The position numbers and the translations under genes were made by a program. DNA of 64,000 nt from Acanthochlamys bracteata (taxonomy: Eukaryota > Streptophyta > Magnoliopsida > Pandanales > Velloziaceae), in assembly GCA_019914995.1 (NCBI GenBank), contig CM034127.1, forward strand, positions 6,076,001 to 6,140,000. Direction: 5' to 3'. This document shows, in pieces, positions 23,065 to 34,910 of the stretch; position 1 is the first letter of the stretch; each line of letters starts with the position of its first letter. The notes below the pieces were generated by a model. The model searched no databases, was not told the DNA's origin, and was given only the letters and a program-made list of their open reading frames with translations.

Positions 23065-23255
23065 TGAAACGAATTGAGAGAAAAAAAAATATGATAAAAT
23101 TGATGATAATACTTGATGATTAGTTTATATTCAATAGCTACATATATATAGCTAATTATAAGAGTCTAACTAATAAATATAATCAATATGGAATTAAAGT
23201 AATACTAAACGGACTAAAATAAGATGGACTTATATATAATTCACATAATCTAACA
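23065..23255 (-). repeat. Copia LTR (5' LTR)
   Basis: 191 bp; begins TGAAACGAATTGAGAG and ends TCTAACA, collinear with 19290-19481. Confidence 0.9.
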
Positions 23256-23430
23256 ATCAGTAAAAAAGCCAGCATGGGTTAAAAAAATACATCAGAATGG
23301 CTCAGGGTTACCAGGAAACTACATGTTAAAAGGCCTAGAGCTCAAGTGAGGATCAATGAACGGCTGATTTCGAAGTTGAGAGGACAGAGTCAAGAAAAAC
23401 TTACTTCCTCTGTCAACCCTCATGAAACTG

Positions 23431-23690
23431 AGGGTGCGTTTGGCATCCATTTGGAAAGCTACTTTTCAATTTTTTTTTATTTCACATTTTTTAATATATA
23501 TTTTATAGATATTTAGAAAATTTATTTAAAAATTTAGATAGTTTAGAAAATTTTATGTAATGAGATCTTTTTATTACATATTTTTATTATTTTTTTGAAA
23601 GTAAAAAAATTATAGCTCGTTTTTTAAAAAAATAAAAATACTCTTCATTTTAGAAAAGTTCTATTTTATAAGTAATCCCAAACGCACCCT
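23431..23690. repeat. AT-rich miniature element, family A (best copy)
   Basis: 260 bp with perfect 13-bp terminal inverted repeats: AGGGTGCGTTTGG at 23431-23443 and its reverse complement at 23678-23690. Near-matching TGAAAC lies just outside each end. The body is almost pure A/T, no coding. Compatible with a non-autonomous hAT-type MITE (inference). Confidence 0.75.
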
Positions 23691-25540
23691 GAAACCACTC
23701 TATAAATGTTTTAACGCATGGACAATAGTAAATGTAACAGTTGTGCAAAAAATTGTTACAAATATGCATGAATGTGTCACTTCTGGATATAGAAAATAAA
23801 AATCTGTAGAAGTTCTGTTTTATTTAAAGGAAATAACTGAACAAACTTCATAAAGTAAGGCAATCCAGTTTGTTTCAACAAACACTAATTGCACAACTGA
23901 AATATAATCATCTAAATGTTAAAAGTTCAGATGGACTTTTTTAAACTAATCGTCATCGCTAGTTACGAAAAGCTTAGCATAAATTTAGATTTAGGAAAAT
24001 ATTGCTACTTAATTGACTTACAAGAAATAAAGAAAGCCAAAAATGTAAAACCAAAGCAAACCAAAATCCAATACATTATTCCAGACAAAAATGATCTAAA
24101 ATAATGTTGGTAATGCAGCAAGTACCTCCACATTTTTCCTTTTTCTAACAGTGATGGCTGAAACGCATACTTATAGAATATACAACCCTCTATTGGTGAA
24201 TTTAATATCATTAAAAAAATTAAAAGACAAAAATCCTTATTCCACTGGAAACAGTAACTGCACATGTCCTACTTGTTAATTGGAAACTTTATTCTAGATG
24301 AGGCAACTAATATGAGATGCCTCAAAGAGGTTTTGTAGCAGTAGTTCTCCTACCTCGTTTAAAACCAAGTCTCTGACTTTTCCTAATAACGTGCGTTTAC
24401 ATCTTTTGCCTCACAGCCCATCTTTCCATCAACATGCCCTTTCTTAGTACTAGGCCTATCATTTTATAATTTCTCTGTATGCTACGATTACCATATACAC
24501 ATCTTATAATTTTAATTGTCGAAAGCATTGGTCAGAAATCATCCAATATTTGTAATTATACCTACGATAATTGGCATATGAGTAATGCAGACACATACCT
24601 TGCATGCATACATACACTGACTCGGCTAAGTATATATAGGTGATGATCTTACTATCATGGATTGGCTTCTATAAAAGCCATGAGTATGTCATAAGAAACC
24701 TTGAAATAACTTGCTACTTTAAAATACACAGGCGAGAAACCAATTAACACTCATAAAATCAGGTTCTAATGCAAGTCTCCACAGAACACTCATAAAATCA
24801 GGTTCATGCTTTAATACTCAATAATTGTTATAAGCATACATGGGCATCATGATAAGATTTGTAACTGGTAATTTTTAATCCATACAGCTGCCTTTTGAAG
24901 TAATTTACCAGCATTTCAAACAAATTGGAATTCTTGCAAGGGACTAAAAGACTAAAGCCTCCATGAATTTCAATGATAAAAGTGATATTACCCATTTCAA
25001 CCAATTCATTTAACATCAATACTAACACTCCCATTTCTTAGAATCAACCTACGTTAGGAAGGTTGCTCACTTTCTGCTATCTCCTTACCAATTCCTAAGT
25101 TTTTGTATTCAGTAATAAATTTTCATAACTCAAGCTCAATCCTTGCGTTCCACCCCCACTTACATTATTAGTGACTTGAATTTTCGAGATGAAAAATATC
25201 AAACAGAAATGCACGATAAACAAACGAAGGAAGCAAAAATCAAGCCAAAATAGAGAAGAAAACGGGTAAACAAAAAAAAAAAAAAAAAAAAAAGATAAAA
25301 AGAAGAAGAAAGAAACAAATAAATCCCTTCTCTAGTTGCTCTGTTTCGAATCAAGAACGAAAACCCTGCATCAACAATGAAGGAAACACATGGAATTTCT
25401 TCAAATCCTACTAAACAATTATTCACTACTTTCATCAGTTTCTCAATAAACAAGAAGAGCATAGAACAAACAAGCGACTCGAAAAAATCTAAACAGAAAA
25501 AATCTTCACTGAATTTTGGAAACTTTTGCAAAAGAGAGTA
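23691..25540. other. Intergenic or possible 5' intron of SUVR
   Basis: No coding sequence recognised. If the leader exon at 25545-25680 belongs to the SUVR gene, this is intron sequence. Short frames at 23916-24104 and 24828-25034 lack support. A run of about 25 A lies at 25267-25292. Confidence 0.4.
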
Positions 25541-25544
25541 GACT

Positions 25545-25680
25545 TACGAAGGTTAGGATTTCTTCGAAATCATGTTCCCCTGCTCTAACATTTTTCTCTT
25601 GTTTTTGTTCTCTCTTTCGTTTCTTCTTCGTTCTCCTGCTCCAAAACTTTTTTCAGAAATGAAAAAGAACCGCTTCTAAT
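25545..25680 (-). promoter_or_regulatory. Candidate 5' leader exon of the SUVR gene
   Basis: On the minus strand a purine-rich leader-like sequence with GAGAAC and GAAGAAGAAACG is followed by AACCTTC and then the donor GTAAGT (about 25549-25544). It contains a short upstream frame, MLEQGNMISKKS and stop. The position, 5' of the WIYLD exon and with a good donor, suggests a non-coding first exon whose intron has been filled by the TRIM and Copia elements. There is no transcript evidence. Confidence 0.35.
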
Positions 25681-25689
25681 AGAGAGCAG

Positions 25690-26880
25690 ACAACGTGAAT
25701 GAGCTCCGTTACGCTGCACGCGCGGAAGTTATATTACAATTACAAATCCACAGGTGTTTGCAATATAAAACCGGTTATAATTGGATTAATATAAAAACAG
25801 TCCCCTAATTTCTTTGCAAATTAGGACATGTTAATAACTTGAGAAACTCCAATCGAGAATCTTGAGCATATCAAATGTAAAAAACCACATAATACGTAAA
25901 AGAGATAGAGATATAAACTACAAAACTAAATATATAAAAATACATGCTTATTTTATCATCCAGCTAATATAAAAATATTAAAAATTATGAGTTTTTAAAG
26001 CTTTCAAATCAAAATTTATTTGGCCGAAAGTAAAGTGTGTGGTTAGTTCCTTTTCAAATTAATTAGCTTATTTTTTATTTGGATATCATTTTTAGATCCC
26101 TTAGTTATTGATTCATATCTAGTCCAATTTAAAGATTCACTATACTATACTTCTTTTTAGTAACCTTATTGATTAAAAGCCCGTTTGGTATTGTATTTGA
26201 AAAAATAATTTTTTAATTCTTAATTTTATATTTTTTAATATATATTTTATAAGTATATAAAAAATTTATTTAAAAATTTAGAAAGTGTAAAAAAATTTAC
26301 TCAGTGAGATTTTTTTATTACATATTTTTATTTTTTTTGAAAGTAAAAAAATAAAATTCGTAGAAAAATAAAAATATTTTTTATTTTAAAAAAAATTTAT
26401 TTTATAAGCACTCTTGAAAGCACCTTAAAACACAATCAAATATAGACCTATCACTTTCTCATGAGACATACCATTTTTCTAATGTATTGTTGTATTATTG
26501 ATTAATGAGTAGATAGATGAAAAACTAGTAGAACAAATTTTAATGAAAATTTTTTTAAGCTAATTTTATTGATATGTGATTCTTATGCATAGCAATTGAT
26601 TATGGAAAAACGCACCAGGAAAAATTAGTGTTGTTATTATAGTTTTTTTATTTAATACAAAATGTATATTAAACCTTTTAAAATTTGATTCTATTACAGT
26701 CGAGGAAATAACGGAGTTAGTTCTTTTTATGATATTTAAGATGGAATGTTACAAAATAAAGATACCAGATTCATTCATACGTTGGCAATCCCGTCGCTAA
26801 TGGTGAATGCGGCCTGGCCTCTAACAAATAGAAGACTGGCACGTGTATAAAAAAAAGTTGAATCAAATATCCAAAAATAA
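25690..26880. other. AT-rich intergenic DNA
   Basis: No gene. Contains one family A miniature element (about 26177-26427). The sequence next to 25690 would be the SUVR promoter if the leader exon is real. Confidence 0.4.
26177..26427. repeat. AT-rich miniature element, family A
   Basis: Starts GCCCGTTTGGTATTG, ends GCACTCTTGAAAGCACC. The body aligns by eye with 23431-23690, sharing ATTTTATATTTTTTAATATA and the GTGAGATTTTTTTATTACAT block. Confidence 0.55.
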
Positions 26881-26882
26881 TG

Positions 26883-27357
26883 TAAGGGAGGAGTGACAAT
26901 TTAAATAAAAAATTTAATTTCGGATTAATTTATTTAATAATTGAATTAAATTTATTAAATTTTAATTTAATTTATAAATTTATATGAATTAAATTATTAA
27001 CTTTAATTCAATCTATTTATTAATCGAATCAAATTTGGATCAATCTATTTAATAATTAAAATATTAATTTTTAGTTTTATATTTTAAAATTTGAGGGAAA
27101 TTATAAATTCAATTGAATTAATGTGCATGTTGTTTCTTGATAAGAGCTATTATAAGTGTCTATCAAAATATAAACTTATATTTATTTTTTATTTTTTAAA
27201 AATATATGATAACAGTTAAAATTTTATAATTTAAATAATATATAATAATTTTAATAAAAATTTTGATAAAAATAACTATTTAATAAAATTTTGATACTTA
27301 ATCCTAATTAAATAAATTGATTTCGGATTAAATTTTGAAATCGAATTGTTACTCTTA
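26883..27357. mobile_element. hAT-like non-autonomous element (diverged copy)
   Basis: Ends are roughly complementary (TAAGGGAGGAGTGACAA and TTGTTACTCTTA). Subterminal TTTAATAATTGAATTAAATT and an interior AAAATATATGATA block match the two larger copies at 48427-49266 and 50106-50960. No target duplication found. Confidence 0.5.
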
Positions 27358-27407
27358 ATTTTAGATCGCACGAACAAAAAATTGTTTAGTATTAGCTTAC
27401 TCCGAGA

Positions 27408-27837
27408 TATAGGTGCAAAAACGGGCGGACCGGGCTGGTCCGGCTTGGGTAAAGCATCCGAACCGGACCAGCCCGATCCGGTTTCATTTCTCAGGACCCG
27501 ACCCGGCCCATTCATCCGACTTATATTTTAATTTTATATAAAAAATAGAAATTTAAAATTATTTTTAAGATAAAATTAAAAAATAAATATTTTTTATTTT
27601 TAAGATAAAATTAAAAAATAAATATTTTTTATTTTTAAAATTTATTTTTTAGTAATATAAAAATATTTTTTATTGAAATTTGATCTGGTCAACGGTCAAT
27701 TTTGACCAGGTCAACTGTCCATATTGACCGATCAATATGAACAGTATCCGAACGAGCGGGCTGCCCGGCAGGCTAACATAATCGGTCCGTCCTGCCCGTT
27801 GGACCGGTCCGTTTGGTCCGGCCTATTTTTATATCTC
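27408..27837. mobile_element. Mutator-like non-autonomous element, copy 1
   Basis: 430 bp flanked by a perfect 10-bp direct repeat, TACTCCGAGA, at 27398-27407 and 27838-27847. Ends are related and inverted: GGTGCAAAAACGGGCGGACC on the left and GGTCCGGCCTATTTTTATA on the right. A GC-rich hairpin with a perfect 13-bp stem lies at 27431-27443 and 27463-27475. The middle is A/T only. Direct repeats of 9-10 bp are the hallmark of Mutator-type insertions. A second copy lies at 41080-41570. Confidence 0.75.
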
Positions 27838-27847
27838 TACTCCGAGA

Positions 27848-28725
27848 CAAGCAAACTCACATTCGTTTAGGAGGTGGTGAGAAATTGAGTTATCAAGAGT
27901 GACATTTTAAATATTAGTTATTTAGAAAGTGACGATCAAAGTTTAATTTTATATTTATTTTATTTTGAGAGTGATTTGAAAGAAAAAAATCTTAATTAGT
28001 AAAATTCAAATTTTAGAAATAAAATTTCTGGTAAAAATTGAGCTCAATTTTTGTATTTGTTTTGTTTGAAAGTAAATTAGAAGTGTTGGCAGAAAAAGTT
28101 GAGTTCAAATTGTTGGTAAACATAACTTAAAGGAGAAATTAGATTTTTAGGTAAGGAAACAAAATTTTATTAACATGATAGCCAAAGGACTCGTAATATT
28201 ATACTCACAAGTAGTTGAAACAAAAAATTCCTGAAGTTGAATCATCGATACCGTAAAGTTGAAACATCACAGTAAACATTCTAATGTATTAAGAAAATAT
28301 TTAAAAGTGCTTATAAAATAAAACTTTATAAAATGAAAAATATTTTAAATTTTTGAAACGATCTTAATTTTATCTAAAAAAATAAAAAATTATACATATA
28401 AAAATTTTACGATATATAAATTTTTATACTTCCTAAATATATAAAAAATTATAAAATAATATAAAAATTTTGTGAAAAACATGTAGTATTTATTTAGAAT
28501 AATAAGCATTTGAAAATAATGCCAAACGTCTAATATTATAGAAGATGTTAACACACTTTCTCAAACAAGTCTACAAAACTATAAGTGACAATAGCATGAT
28601 TTCAAATATATATTTATCTAATCAGTTGCTCATCGCAAATATAAATTACAAGGCATATTAACAAGAAAAAGGAATGCTACAAAATCTATCTATATGTACT
28701 ATTATCAGAACAAGGTTATTTACGT
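27848..28725. other. AT-rich intergenic DNA
   Basis: No gene recognised. An A/T-run body resembling family A lies around 28300-28530 without clear ends. Confidence 0.4.
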
Positions 28726-30947
28726 TTAGACTTTCGGATAGAGAGCTGGTGTCTGAGAGTGAATGATGGCCACTGCTGCTGAAAAACATTGCAGCGCTGA
28801 TAAACCTGATTGAAAGTAGATATAATACAGGTCTTCATCTATCTTCTCCATCCTCAGAGATGGCTCAGTATCCTTCGAGCCCTGTTAGTACAGCATATTA
28901 ACTTACATGAGTTAGCTGAGGAATCAGGACTTCACTTCGCAGATGAACATGTAATTCAGGAGGCTCAGCAATTCTACCTCAAGATAGAAATTCACAGGTA
29001 GCCATGAATCTTATGTTCAAGGACAGTAATTATTCTGAAAATAACTGCTTTTTTTTATTTATAAAGGCTTTTTGTAACATCTTAGTTCGACTGCTCTCTT
29101 TAAAATCTGTATACAGGTCGCAACATGCATAACGCAGTTTTTATTACTTCAGATACACCGCTAAGATAAATGCACATAACGCGTCATGCAACTAGACGAT
29201 TCCAAGATACTCTCTCTTTTGTTTATTTTGTTTTTATATGATAGAAATAAATTCCATAATACCTAATTCCATGTTTGAAATAACATGTGCAAAAAGCTCG
29301 AGATAAAATTTAGATCTCTTACCTCTAAGAATAGAGAAACAGAAGTGCAGTCTTCTTGCAACTCCAGAAGCGAGCCTTTTGATAAACCCGAAATACTACT
29401 GAGTACTCTAAGAGGGCACCCAATATCCCAACCACCACAATCACACGCTCCACCAGATTTCCATCTGTCAATAAGACTTGATGGTCCATCATGATTATTA
29501 GTTGACCCACCATGAAGATCGGCAGGAACAAGAACATCAATAGTTCTAGATTGCTTTTCATTTCGTGCATAATTCTCTTCAACTTGTTTGCTACTTAACA
29601 AAGGAAGTGAAGGTTCCTTTAAGGAGTCAGCATCTGTAGCTGTCTTAAGAAACTTAAGACCCCAGCCACCAACAGCTTCCTCTTTGTTGCTGCTGAGATG
29701 ATGGTTCTTCACAATAATAGCAGCTAATTCAAGATTGGGTGAGAAACCTCTGCTTAATTGAGATAAACTCAACTCACTTGCGTCACAGAGCTCGTGCACT
29801 GAAAAACATTCCTCAATCTCAGATTTTGATCCATCACTCTTACGGACAGATTTATGTGTGAAAGAATAGCTCGGTCTAAATCTCTCAATGACCTTCCTCG
29901 GCAAACCTTTGCTCTTCCTTTTAACATAAGTTGATATTTGCATTTCCAATCTCCACTGTTACATGCTAACAAAAATTCTGTCTCCAGAACTTTTGACATT
30001 TTTGACTCTAGAACTAGTGAACTTGATACCTTCATTTTGCCGACAACAACCAACTTGTTACTATTTTTGCTGTTCAAATCCTGTTTCTTTGTAGTTTTTG
30101 ACTGAAATAAGTAAATGTAGTCCAAGGCGTTGTCAACAGAAGAATCGATCTTCAGTGGATTGGTTATATACTGACCGCCCTGATCATCTTCAACTGTAAA
30201 CAAAAAGCAAGGTGTTCCATTCTTCCAGTCACACCGAAGTAAACCTCTAGAGACAGAAGAGTGTGAAGATGAACTTGACTGGAATAAGTAACTTGAGTCA
30301 GTACTCGAGCAAGAAAGCATCTTTTCAGAAACCATCATATTCGAATCTCTTACACCAAGAGGTGCCGATTTACACTGAGGCCCTTGAAGCAAAGTATTAT
30401 GTGGAAGAAGAGCAGGATTAGACAACTCCGATATCTTGTTCATAGTGCCATGTAGAGCGCTTAACTGCAAAAATAATGAGCTCCTAAAAATAGATCTCTC
30501 AATCAAGTCCAGTCTCCACTGCCCAGCCCCCTGAATAGCTAACTTCTGACACTCAGCCAGATATCTTCTGAAGTTAATGTCACTTGAATCACTTATGCGT
30601 ACTGTACTTTCTTGATGCTGTTTGATGCCTTCAAAAAACACATTTGAAGACCTGAATTTGAGAGGGACACCATATAAAGATGCCCATCTACTGAAGGTAC
30701 TGACCGGGCGACATTCTTTAATTTTTATGTCCTTCAAAAGACTGGTAGAACTAACATAGTTGGAAAATATGCTGTTGCTATCACACAAACATGAGCTCTC
30801 TTTCCCAAATTTCTCATACTCAACACTGAACTCTGATTCTGTGAAATATGTATGATTGCAATTTTTTAAATTCCCACCATCATCCAACCTAAGAATTATA
30901 CCATCTTCACCCAAGAATGCCTCTCGTCCATCAGATATGCGCTGCAT
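28726..30947 (-). CDS. DUF3527 domain protein (frame break)
   Basis: Minus strand: a long exon from about 30962 to 29323, intron 29322-28882, last exon 28881-28726 ending in TAA. C-terminal landmarks of the plant-specific DUF3527 family are clear: FLFTVEDDQGG, KMKVSSSLVLESK, NLELAAIIVK, VGGWGLKFLK, SSLIDRWKSGGACDCGGWDIGC, and finally DLYYIYFQSGLSALQCFS. Function of the family is unknown. The reading frame changes by one base near 29945-29960: upstream ETEFLLACN and downstream QISTYVKRKSKG are in different frames. The frame break may be a real mutation, a sequencing error, or avoided by a 74-nt intron (see findings). The start is uncertain: ATG at 30947 is the first in frame after a probable acceptor, and an upstream exon at 31437-31560 may be leader or coding. 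Family members are usually longer at the N-terminus. Confidence 0.75.
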
Positions 30948-30962
30948 TTTAGACCACAAACC

Positions 30963-33200
30963 TGCGATGGGTACTGCTTAAAATAAACAGAACACTGTGG
31001 CAACCTTTCTCTGTAAAATAAAGTGATGGATCTGCATGACAAACCATAGTTAGAGCATATGGCAATAAACAACATACAATATTTGCATTGAAATAATTTG
31101 GGTTTTAATACTCAAAACTTTGGAGTCAAGAGATAATTTTTAAATGAGATAAAAGAAATAAGAACGCTCAAGAAGACATTGCATAAACTAAGAACGCTCT
31201 CATTTTGGTTCTCGTTTCCAAATTTGTTTAAATATTTTGAAATGAAAATATAAAACAGAAATTGATGTTTAATCACATGCATTTGTATCAAGTAGCAACA
31301 CATGCAAGCCTATTGTCCTTGGTATAAACAATCAACTGAAAGAAATGCAGTAAACAACAGACTGCGTTAACGGCATGACTCTAGACAAAGCAAATTCTTC
31401 CACTGCTGCAGCCTAAAGCAACTCTAACACTCTCACCTTGGAGAATAGTTTGTCTGGAGTGAAGCCAACAAACTTCCGAAACAGAGGCTCACTGTGGAAG
31501 AACTATAATGCCAGAAAGAATCTGATGACTTAATCAGAGAACGTCTCTCAGATGCATAACCAGGCATTTGCCACTGAAGAGAAAATATGGTCATTAGATG
31601 AGAACATGTGAATGAAATCGCCTGCAAGATACAGAAACCACACGAAGCCTTGTTCCTCCTAAGGTCAAAGCCTTCACCAAAACACAACATGATGAACTGG
31701 AACCCATGTTTATGGTTGCACATGGAGGAGTCTAGCTCATGACATAAAGCCAATTTCCTACAGAACATCTGGTATATGCTAAAAGAATAATAAACTGATC
31801 CCTAATCTGAGATCAAGCATCACTACTAATCCTTCATTTAAATGGAACCAATTCGCCAATAAAAAAATTGCAAACCAATGGAAGAACGAACTGCGGACAA
31901 TCACAAAGTACCAAGTTGAATGAACCCCTCTTAACACCCTAGCTTGGGATCTCAGCATAGAATACAAATACAGGAAATAACGACAACAAAGATAAGAAGA
32001 AGCTTGGCTTTTCCTCTAACTATCACAAGCTATACAAGAGGAAGCAGTGACACCCTGTCAAAACACGTTTCTTTCAGCTAAAGAATTTTAAACCATTTAA
32101 GCAAGATAGATTTTCTAGTTGTATACCTGCATTTATTGAATCATCAAATCCACAATAGTTTAAGGATTTCTTTTATTCTTTTTCGGTTCCAAATATGTTT
32201 TAGAAGAATCAGAGTGAATCAGAAGGTTCAACGTCTTCAACTTCAAGTTTCATTCCCTTTAGTGGCTTACACTTTCGAATTAAAATTTCGAATTTGGAAC
32301 AAAATACTTGGAAAGAAGTATGCATTTCGCAGACAAGTTGGATAGTGGCATCTCAGTAGCAATCAAAACAAGAACCAATCTTGAAAAGGAATGCTTGTGC
32401 AGAGGCATACTTTCTAAATAAAACAAAACAAGAATTGATAATGGTGCTTGAGAAAAGAACGGTACAAAGTATAGAGGATAAAAGAAACTCAAGAATAAAG
32501 ACAAAAGCTTGTAAAATTACAACCTGAAGAAATCTTCTAAGAAAGAACAAGAAGAGAAAAATTATGACCTGAGCAGGCCTTGATACAACTCGGTCCTGGA
32601 AATCCACGGAAAATCTGATCTTTCTACTCCAACATCAATAGAATTTCGTTAAAGAGAACAACCAGGTGTTGGAGAGACTTCTATACAGTAAGAAACCAGC
32701 TTCCAGCCTTGATCTCCTGTCTAAATATGAAAAGTTGAACTGTAGATAGAGTATTTCTCAACACTCAAAAAGAAAATCTTGAAAGGAATATGAGCAATTG
32801 GGGGAGAGAGAGAGAGAGTAGAGAAAAGCTGGTGGAAATAAGGTAAAGCAGGAATTTTTTTAAGTGCAATGCAATAAATGAGACACGGCAGCAGAGACCG
32901 CTTGAAAACCGAAGGAGTAACCAAATATGGAAACAAGAACAGAGTTATCAGTTTCATAAAAGATGAGACAATTTTACAGACGAACAACTTCAATGCATGA
33001 TCACGAAACAGAAAAGATTGAATGAATGATGAGAAAGAATAGAGACAAACTGATAAATCAAATCCAATTTGAACTTTTTTTGTTTTGATATTTGAAGCTA
33101 ATAGTATGGTCTTTGAAATGGAAGGCCAGATAAATTTAACAATGAGCCCGCCACCAACAATCAAACCGTGTTCTGTTATTTGGGATTACTTTAAAAAGTT
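30963..33200. other. 5' region of the DUF3527 gene: introns and leader
   Basis: A good donor (CCAAG|GTGAGAG, minus strand, near 31437) and the acceptor CATCGCAG near 30963 suggest at least one upstream exon. Near 32801-32820 the minus strand has a CT-repeat tract typical of plant 5' leaders, so transcription may begin around 32.8-33.1 kb. No further protein-coding sequence recognised. Confidence 0.4.
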
Positions 33201-33263
33201 TTTAATTAATAAATTTACAATTATATATATATATATATATATTTTTTTCTTAATAGCATTTTT

Positions 33264-33569
33264 ATTTATGATCGGAATAATTTTCAAATTTAATCTTTAC
33301 GGTTAGATGTGAAAAATTATGAGTTGAAAAGCTACCCATAAAATTTTAGTTCAATTTGAATTCACTTCCATCCGATTACTTGATTAAAATGACAGAAAAT
33401 AAAAAAATTAAAATATGTATATACATCATTTTTATTATCTTGATCAAATAATTAGATGAAGATAAATTTGTGGTCTAATAAAATTAAAATTTTATAGATA
33501 AATTTTTAACTCATAATTTTTTATATTCAACAGTAAAGATTAGATTTGAAAATTATTCCGGTCATAAAT
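33264..33569. mobile_element. Fold-back element with long inverted arms
   Basis: Left arm about 33264-33349 and right arm about 33488-33569 are inverted copies over roughly 80 bp with few differences. Both arms contain CGGAATAATTTTCAAAT and AAAAATTATGAGTT in opposite orientation. About 140 bp lie between. No coding. Related arm sequence occurs at about 55330-55400 and 57480-57550. Confidence 0.7.
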
Positions 33570-34910
33570 CGAAAAAAAATATTCAAAAATAATCTAAAAA
33601 GAAAATATCTCTATCCATAAAATTTAATAATATTTTAATTTAGAAAAAAGAAATATTCTAAACAAAATTGAAAAATATAAATTTAAAATAAGCACGTAAA
33701 AGAATCGTCAAATATGCCCTCAATCTTTGTAATTTTATTATTTTTTTTCTTCTTCTTCTGAAAAGGTCTAGCGGTGGCTGGTTGTAGCCATTGAGAACGA
33801 AATAGTAAATACAGAACAGGAAAGAAAGAAAAGGTAGCAAAAAGATAAAGAACGCGTCAGGTATTTGAAGGTGAGAGGACACCGGGCATGTGAAGAAAAG
33901 AAAAAGCTAAGAGCACAAAGATTAATTACGCATAGATAAATTATAAAAATATTTTTATTTTATTTTAAAAAAATAGTTATTAATTTTTATTTTTAAAATA
34001 TAATAATAATAAAAGTATATTGTAAATTTTTTTTATATTTTTAAATTTATAATAACTTTATATAATATTATAAAAGATTTATTAAAAAATATGATTAAAA
34101 AAATTAAAAAAATATGTTTTGAAAACGCACTCCCAATGCAGCCTAATAAATTCAGTCAATTATCAAAAAGCCAAAAAGAATACAATTAGAATTTGGAGCA
34201 GTTACAAGGATATTTCAAATTATTTTATTTAAAAATGTAAAAATTAGAAAATTATATGTGATTAAATTTTATATATATTTAAATTTTTATGAAAAAAATA
34301 ATGTTTTAAACAATTCCTAATGGCTCTTATATTACATTTAGGATTTATTTTATCTGCACTCTAAATTTAATTTTTTTCAATTATTTTTAAGTTTTAGCTC
34401 CCTCCTAAGATAAAAATAAATTTTAATTAAAATTTATAACCAAAAGTTCACTTTGAGATTATAAATTCTAAAACTAAAAATTGTATATTTAAACTCATTT
34501 TTAATATAAAATATATAGAATATTTTAGTTTTTACCAAACACACTTTTAACTTTAATTTATTTTATAACTTATGTAAAAAAATAAATTTAATGTTAAATT
34601 AAACAGGTCATTGTGGCTTGATTGGTTCAACTCTCAAAACGTTCGTAGAAAATTATATTTCGGAATCAGTTTGTGTTATTTTGAACTACTTATTAGTCTG
34701 ATTTTTATTCTATATTTAAATATTTTTAGTACTGTATACAATTTAATAAAACTTTTGATATAAAAATTTAACAGGTAAATCTTATTTTTATTTTGTTTTA
34801 TTGTTAACAAAAAACAATTATTTTAGAAAATTTATAAAATATTTATTCTATTTTATAATTATTTCGCCACGTCCCCTTGACCGCGCTGTGCAAGTTTCAA
34901 CTACACTAAT

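Larger units (their letters stand above)
19290..23255 (-). mobile_element. Degenerate Ty1/Copia LTR retrotransposon
   Basis: Two LTRs of about 192 bp (19290-19481 and 23065-23255), each TG...CA, flank a decayed gag-pol read on the minus strand. Next to the right LTR is the primer-binding site TGGTATTAGAGCC, complementary to initiator Met-tRNA. Next to the left LTR is the polypurine tract TTTGAGGGGGCA. Protein order is gag zinc knuckle, protease (LDSGSSHHM), integrase, reverse transcriptase, RNase H, which defines Copia. Many stops and frameshifts make it non-autonomous. The flanks (TTGCA and ATCAG) do not match, so the usual 5-bp target duplication is missing, suggesting rearrangement after insertion. 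Confidence 0.92.

Noticed and set aside
29945-30030. Annotating the 74-nt interval as a normal intron of the DUF3527 gene
   Set aside because: It would delete sequence conserved in the family, so it is reported only as a possible rescue event.
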